Shown here: one piece after another, positions 58,643 through 64,000 of the stretch | Position numbering within the stretch: the first letter of the stretch is position 1 | How the letters are laid out: every line of letters starts with the position of its first letter | NCBI GenBank assembly: GCA_001414485.1 | Contig: LLEY01000013.1 | Span: 62,001 to 126,000 of the forward strand | Length of the DNA stretch: 64,000 bases | Source of the DNA: Calycina herbarum | Taxonomy: Eukaryota > Ascomycota > Leotiomycetes > Helotiales > Pezizellaceae | Direction: 5' to 3' | The notes under the pieces: model-generated | Database searches by the model: none | Told to the model about the DNA's origin: nothing | What the model saw: the letters and a program-made list of their open reading frames with translations, nothing else | Translations under genes and position numbers: made by a program

Positions 58643-59164
58643 CTTGATTGTGGTTTGTCGTGAGGATCAGATGATGAGAGTGATCTGAAGTGCTTCTTTT
58701 AGTTTTGTAGCTCCTGTTGTAAGAGAGCGACTTGAGACTGTCCGAAAAAGAACGGAATTCCGCTTGCTCCGCCCGGCATGCGGCCTAACCAATTCCCGAT
58801 CTTTATTCTATTCATTGAATGCGGGAGTAGGTATTCACTTCAAATTCTGAGTGGGATGCGGAACGGCACCGATGGTAGTGAGATCTTTGTGCAGTTGCTT
58901 TATCAGCAAGGTTGCACCAGGAGACCAGTCAGATTCTCCATTGGCCAGATATTGACAATCTGATACGCGGGGTCAATATAACCACTACTGTTTCCATCCT
59001 GTGAATTCTCAGACTTCAGCTAACTTGTATTTATGTAGAGAAGCCGCCTGAGGTCTAGGTTATTGTGTCTGTCCTTTTTTGGTCGAATTGATTTCCCATC
59101 GTACAAGGAATTTTGCTTCCTACCCTCACAAGTATGATACAGTTGATCAACATCATAGATGGAT
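58643..59164. other. Intergenic
   Basis: 5' side of the NmrA-like gene and 3' side of the Cys-rich gene; nothing recognised. Confidence 0.4.
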
Positions 59165-60070
59165 TCAGGAACATTTGCATCCCCGGTAGATTCCACTTAC
59201 GCAAATGTTGTTCACGCCAAAACATTTGTTGAGACTGCAAGGTCCAGGCTCATCGCCACAGACACTGACACAAGGACAGCCATTGTATATTCCAGCAGTG
59301 CACAAGCCTCCAATTCGCAATTGGTCATTGATTCCTTCGCAAACTGAATCACTGCACTTAATTATGGGCGGGTTCTGGCAGGAGTTTGTCGCCAATGCCG
59401 AGAGAATAGGGCTCGTAAAAGTATTACTGCTCGTCGTATCTAATATAGGATCTGAGGAGGAGAGAGACGCGGAAGTCTGCAAAGTCGTAGGAGCTGGTGG
59501 GTTCGTGATTGCTGGTGAAGTTGTTACGCTGATAGAGATTGAGACCATGGTTGTTGTGCTTTGAGAATATATTGTATTTGAGGAGGTGGAGGATGTAGTT
59601 TGTATATCGGACGTCCTGTCAACCTTTGGCGAAGACGCTAATCTTCAGAAATACTGTTAGCATATATTCATAAAAGTAGGTACAGACGGCAAGAGGTTAT
59701 ACCTATCAGGATTATTATTTCCACTTTTCCCTTGCAATGCCCTCGCAACTAATACCCCAACTGTAATGCAGATAACACTCAAGAGAATAGCAGCGGCGAA
59801 AATCCAAAGACGGCGTTTTCGTCGTATTAGGGCAGATTCTTGTAATGAGGATGATTGGGATTTCTGGCTTTCGGTTTCCAGATTGGTATTTGACGTAGAA
59901 AAAATTGTTGGCGTTTCAATCTCCGTGTCCGCGCTGGCGACTGGATATAACTCTGAAGCAACCGGAACGACTTCCACGGAATTGTAGACAGGTATCTCCA
60001 GTCCACTAAGATGCACAACATCTGCCAATTCAAGGCCCTCTTCAATCTGGTCTTGCTTAATAGAAACCAT
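59165..60070 (-). CDS. Single-pass membrane protein with duplicated Cys-rich module, 281 aa (copy A)
   Basis: Exons 60070-59703 and 59642-59165 (846 nt). A hydrophilic N-terminus (LSGLEIPVYNS near residue 22) is followed by RRKRR at about 95 and one transmembrane segment at about 102-122. After it comes a Ser/Thr-rich stalk (~90 residues, likely O-glycosylated) and a C-terminal domain with 12 Cys. That domain is two related modules: CEGINDQLRIGGLCTAGIYNGCPC-type (split in my reading as CEGIND...LCTAGIY...CPC) and CFGVNNICVSGIYRGCKC. RRKRR before the membrane segment favours a cytosolic N-terminus and outside C-terminus. The layout is like WSC-type wall sensors but the Cys domain is different and unnamed to me. 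The start at 60070 aligns with copy B; an upstream ATG (60163) is less likely. Confidence 0.7.
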
Positions 60071-60781
60071 TTTCTCTGCATCAGTAGTACACGCTATTGA
60101 CGACCCCTCGAACGGTAGAAATCGCGAAGCATAATCAATGAAAATGGCAAGCAGACAGTACATATAAGTGAGAGGGGGGGAAGCGCCGGACCACTAGGTA
60201 GAATCTTCGTGGCATATTACTAGCCCGAGGCAGGAGTTTGAAGCTTACTGTGGACTCTAGACGTAGAGAGATACTTCTCCTACCAATTAACCGCCCACAT
60301 CGCAATGTATGCCACGACGCACCAAACTGATACTGCGGCTGAGAGTGTAGATAGGAAGGGGAAATCTCACAAGTTGGCCTGGTATATGAAAACAGGATTA
60401 GATGGTGTGGGCAGCCAATTGGGGCTAAGTATCATAGGAGGCTGTGGATAGAAACAAGAATTGTAGTGGTGTTGAGGGATTTGGAGAACCTGAAGCCCGG
60501 CGGTAACTTGGCTAAGCTTACTTCAACCTTACATGTCAGGTTCCCCTCCAAAGTTATAAGAAAATAGCAAAATTCTTCAAGCTCTCAGTTCCAACTACGC
60601 TCACAAAGTAATAAACATAATCTTACAAAAGGAAAAACATTCTAAATAATATACCAGCCCAAGATTGGCTCACTATCTGCTTGTGATAGGAATTTGCCCA
60701 TGTGTGCAACGCCTGGTTAAACCACCCAATTGCTTTCAAGTTCACTGGCATTCGTCATTTCCTGTTTCATCAATGTAGCTT
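60071..60781. other. Spacer between the two Cys-rich paralogues
   Basis: Presumed promoter of copy A and 3' region of copy B; no other feature seen. Confidence 0.4.
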
Positions 60782-61692
60782 CTACCTGCAGAAACACCCC
60801 ATAAACCGACCAGCAGTGCATGTATAGTTGAGACCATTACAGTTCTCACAATAGCAAGAGTTACCATATAACCCGCAAATGCTGTAGCAAGGGCAATTGA
60901 CATATTTCCCCGCGGTACAGATTCCCAACCCGCCTCTAGGATTGTTAAATCCATCGCAACCAGCCTTGTCACAACCCAACATTGTATTGTTGCAAGACTT
61001 GTTTGCTTTGGTCATAATCGCTGAGGCCCCTGTAGTTGTGAACATCCTCCTTGTCCGTGTTGACCTCGAACCCGATGTTGGCGTATGAGTATAGTCAGCC
61101 GAAGGCGAACTTCTAGACATTGAAGTCGCAGAAGCCGCTCTAATCGCAAACCGCGCAGTTCGAGTTATATTCAGGAATGGACCTAAATTCGAAGTCGGTC
61201 GCGAGAACTCGGATGTATATATGGAGGAGAACGAGGAGGTGGCTTGCGCAAGGGGAGAAGAAGTGGAAAGTTGACTTGGGTTCTGGGTTCTGCTCGTGGA
61301 TTAGCGCAAGTTCATCCTACTCGGAGTTTTCTGACATGCCTGCGATTTGGATGCTCCATTAAACATTCCTGTATTCGAGCTCCACCCACCCCCCAGACAA
61401 GAGCTGCGCCTGCTACAATGAGGAACAAGACGGCTACTCCAGCACGATATAGATTGTTACTGCCGAACCTTTTCGTGGTTTTGCCTGTTGATTGAGACTC
61501 GTGGTCGTCATTTGGAATTGGGCTATCCTCCCTCCGCTCACTATGTAACTGACCCTCCCTGTCCACATCAACGGTGTATAATGGGTTGTGGATTGGAAGA
61601 ACTTGGGGCGCATTATTGATTGGGATTTCGAGGCCTGAAGGAAACTCCATAGCTTGGAGACCTTCATGATCGGGGCTTATTGGAGAAATCAT
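60782..61692 (-). CDS. Single-pass membrane protein with duplicated Cys-rich module, ~267 aa (copy B)
   Basis: Proposed exons 61692-61390 and 61282-60782 (804 nt). Paralogue of the preceding gene: FPSGLEIPINN near residue 20, basic KTTKRF, one hydrophobic segment ending at the splice site, a Ser/Thr-rich stalk and 13 Cys in two modules (CDGFNN...ICTAGKYVNCPC and CNGLNYTCTAGRFMGCFC). The intron edges are less certain than in copy A: the region around 61389 offers GTGGGT as donor and CCCAG as acceptor (107 bp), with alternatives nearby. Unspliced, exon 1 runs to a stop after 34 further codons. Tandem and same strand as copy A, so a recent duplication. Confidence 0.6.
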
Positions 61693-63775
61693 CGTCGAAG
61701 GTCGTCGTATGCTCTTGTCTTCAATCGACAAAATGGAGTAGATAGGAATGAACCTTTCGTGTCCTGTGTATCATTAACAATCGCCAACGGGAGGATATAT
61801 ACCTCCTGTTGAATTCAATTCCATTTTGTGCGTCCCCATTTCAAAGCAGACGTCGGCAATGCCGCTATATTCAGATAGGCAAAAGAACCGCAAAGATACT
61901 TATTCTCCATATCAGGCTTTCTAGAAGAATATAAGCTTCTTCTGTGCGACTTCGCTTTGCCCTGATGAATAACAACTTCAGCCTTATTCAACACATATGT
62001 GCGTCTTGCGGTAGGAAGGCTATACTGATTCGCACATGAGAAATTGATGGAGGGTCCCCATGCAAGGGTTTAGGACACCTGCATCGGAGCCTCCTAGACG
62101 CAGAAAGATGGTGTAGAGGATTCTGATGGTAACGTCCCAAATCCATAGGAGAGTAAGAAAGATTGTTGGAACTGCCAAGACGAAAAGAAAACCAAGTCAA
62201 CGTATATGAAAACGCTTGACAGAAGAGATAATGGGTAATTCAAGTAGCATGCGTAAGTATGTATAGAGAAGTGCAAAAAAAGGTTGAAGTATGTGTAGAT
62301 GGAGAGATCATTTTTGCAACGGTGTTTTGGAGCGTGGAACTTAAAACAAAGTCTGGGTGGGTGCCTTGATGCCTTGATGCCTTAATGCCTTGATGCCTTA
62401 TAAGGCTTCCACCACCCGTCATCTTGGAATGAAACTGCTTCGACAACAATCCTGGGATCATCTTCAATTGTGTATACATTGTCGAACTCCGAGCAGCCGC
62501 GGCACTCAGTACATACCTGCCCTTGTACCGAGGAACATGTGATTAGGATGTCGCTTCGGCTTCCAAAGCGGTACTCGATTCGGCATATGATCAGTTGAGC
62601 GATCCAAGGATAGCTTACTACCGGATCCCACAGGCCCACAGGATGCCTTCGTACCAATCGACTCACTTCCCCCTTATGCACGGATTCCGGAGCTGCCTGT
62701 GCCATTTATATACTCTCTTTGGATTGTACGTTTTTGGCGATGCCAATAAAATCCTAGTTGAACATTTCAGGAGATGTGAATGGTCCTAGTATTCTTTACA
62801 TATTTCCTATTCAGGTCTTATCTGGTCCATTCCTCCTTTGGGGGAAATAATTTTCTCGCCTTGTCACACACCTGAGAAAGTTGCTGGACCTGAATTTTGA
62901 AATCACGTTTTTCCGACCACTCTATCACCGGGCTGTCCGTCAATGAAACGTTTCAGAGGTATTATTTCTACCAATTACGAAGAGACATAATTCATCGACT
63001 GAGAACTGACCAGGCCGGATCGTCGGAGGATCATCTTGGTTTGATAGAAATCTTCGGGAATTCTTTTGGATTGAGTAATCCCGAGAAACGGCAAAAGAAC
63101 ACAACAGATTTCTTTCCTGTCTGATTAGCCTCTGCTTAGTTCTCAAAAGTTCCGATTTCTCCTTTTTCTCTCCCTCATCAAACATTACGCTGTCTCAAAT
63201 CAGAGCTCTCGTCGCCAATGATGGTCGGCGCGTCAATGTGTTAACGGTCCAGCCCGCGATGTCTTCTTCAGAAAATACGCCTGCCTCAATCTTTATGACA
63301 AAGAATCATCATATATGGAAGAGGCCAGGAGGAGAGTTATACTTGAAGATTGACAGCCTGGACGGGAGTCCGGGGGTCGTGCCTTCCCTTCTCGACCCAA
63401 AGACCTCCCCACTAGTTAGCTGGTGCGACGAGGGAAGGAGCGACCTCGAGAGTTCTGATGAATTCTTTTCCCGTCTACCTAGTAATATCCTACAATGGTA
63501 AAATGATCGTTGTCCGCTATACCACTTATCTCAAGCGGCCTGTTCATCATCAACATCTTACAAAATCGAAAGCCTACAAGAGATTCCCAACACCACCTAT
63601 CTGTTTCTACATTGTACTATCATATCATTGCTCGCCTTCGCATACCCACAATCCCATTCCAAAAGATCAAAAAAAGGTAAATTCCATTTATTCCATACAA
63701 AATTATTTTTCATCTCTCACATTATCATACCAACTCATAAACAACATACATTAACTAATCCCCCACCCCCTCACC
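61693..63775. other. Intergenic, 2.1 kb, no supported gene
   Basis: Holds the 8-bp tandem repeat at 62363. A 107-codon minus-strand frame (62705-62382) runs into that repeat; it has a CTECRGC cluster but no family signature, so I leave it uncalled. Plus-strand frames at 62897 and 63238 are short and featureless. Confidence 0.4.
62363..62400. repeat. 8-bp tandem repeat GCCTTGAT, ~4.75 copies
   Basis: Four consecutive units, the third with one G-to-A change, plus a partial fifth unit. Confidence 0.8.
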
Positions 63776-64000
63776 TCATATCTTCCCCCACAAAAATGCC
63801 CTCTTCGGCTTCTCAATCGGCCTCGTCCTCCCCCCATCCGCCTTCCAAATTTCATATTTACTCATAACCTTCCCCTCCCCATCCCTCCTCGTCTCAGCCA
63901 TCAAATTCCGCTTAACCTCCCTGTTCAAACCCGGCGCATAAAACTTCGCATTCCCCTTCGTAATCCTCGGTTCAAGCACCATATTCAACGGCCCACCCCT
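63776..64000 (-). CDS. Partial gene, C-terminal ~70 residues, unknown function
   Basis: The frame is open to the window edge and ends at 63776. Its start lies beyond 64000. The visible part is basic: EPRITKGNAKFYAPGLN, a KYEIWKADGGR block and a KPKRAFLWGKI end. The well-formed, charged, non-repetitive composition suggests real coding, but I do not recognise the family. Confidence 0.5.
   Translation of the reverse strand, partial: RGGPLNMVLEPRITKGNAKFYAPGLNREVKRNLMAETRRDGEGKVMSKYEIWKADGGRTRPIEKPKRAFLWGKI

Noticed and set aside
62382..62705. 107-codon minus-strand frame with a CTECRGC cluster
   Set aside because: Runs into an 8-bp tandem repeat at its end, has no domain signature, and intron signals are ambiguous; not enough to call a gene.

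Overview
This is a eukaryotic window from a filamentous ascomycete. Genes are intron-rich, with 46-107 bp introns using GTANGT donors and CTAAC/CTGAC branch sites. Gene families typical of Pezizomycotina are present (HET, NmrA, 2EXR, OPT, Msh6). Two long tracts are extremely TpA-rich and full of stop codons, as expected from repeat-induced point mutation (RIP) of transposons. Gene content would fit a leotiomycete, but the species cannot be fixed from sequence alone.

Layout. 1-9478 is a nested transposon cemetery. A Fot1/pogo-type transposase remnant (8325-9478) was entered by a Ty3/Gypsy chromovirus (304-3143 plus its 3' LTR). That LTR is itself split by a tyrosine-recombinase (Ngaro/DIRS-like) retrotransposon on the minus strand (3217-8170). 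An unmutated solo LTR (8604-8800) with a 5-bp target-site duplication sits inside the pogo remnant. 9965-12249 holds small, poorly supported membrane-protein ORFs. 12707-27232 is a gene block: MSH6 (minus), a 688-aa disordered protein (minus), a 2EXR-like protein (plus) and an OPT-family oligopeptide transporter (plus), with a 234-bp MITE upstream of MSH6 and a hAT-type MITE at 20159-20725. A truncated HET fragment (27583-28047) borders the second RIP tract, 28.1-37.0 kb. That tract contains a structurally complete but dead chromovirus with identical-length 446-bp LTRs and a TTCCT target-site duplication (29771-36792).

37114-40243 carries a minus-strand tandem array of four small two-exon paralogues of a family I do not recognise, one broken by an in-frame stop. 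The rest is ordinary gene space: a secreted-type histidine phosphatase, a seven-exon amidase, a Pro/Glu-rich disordered protein, an AIF/AMID-like FAD oxidoreductase, an isochorismatase-family hydrolase with a putative signal peptide, RIB7 of riboflavin synthesis, an NmrA-like protein, and two tandem single-pass membrane proteins with a duplicated Cys-rich module. A solo LTR nested in a terminal-inverted-repeat element lies at 56395-57124. The window ends inside the 3' part of an unidentified minus-strand gene.

No operon-like logic applies. The main themes are genome defence (RIP against several transposon classes, with a few young unmutated insertions) and small-gene family expansion next to the transposon tract. 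No tRNA, rRNA or CRISPR was recognised. All gene models were spliced by eye.
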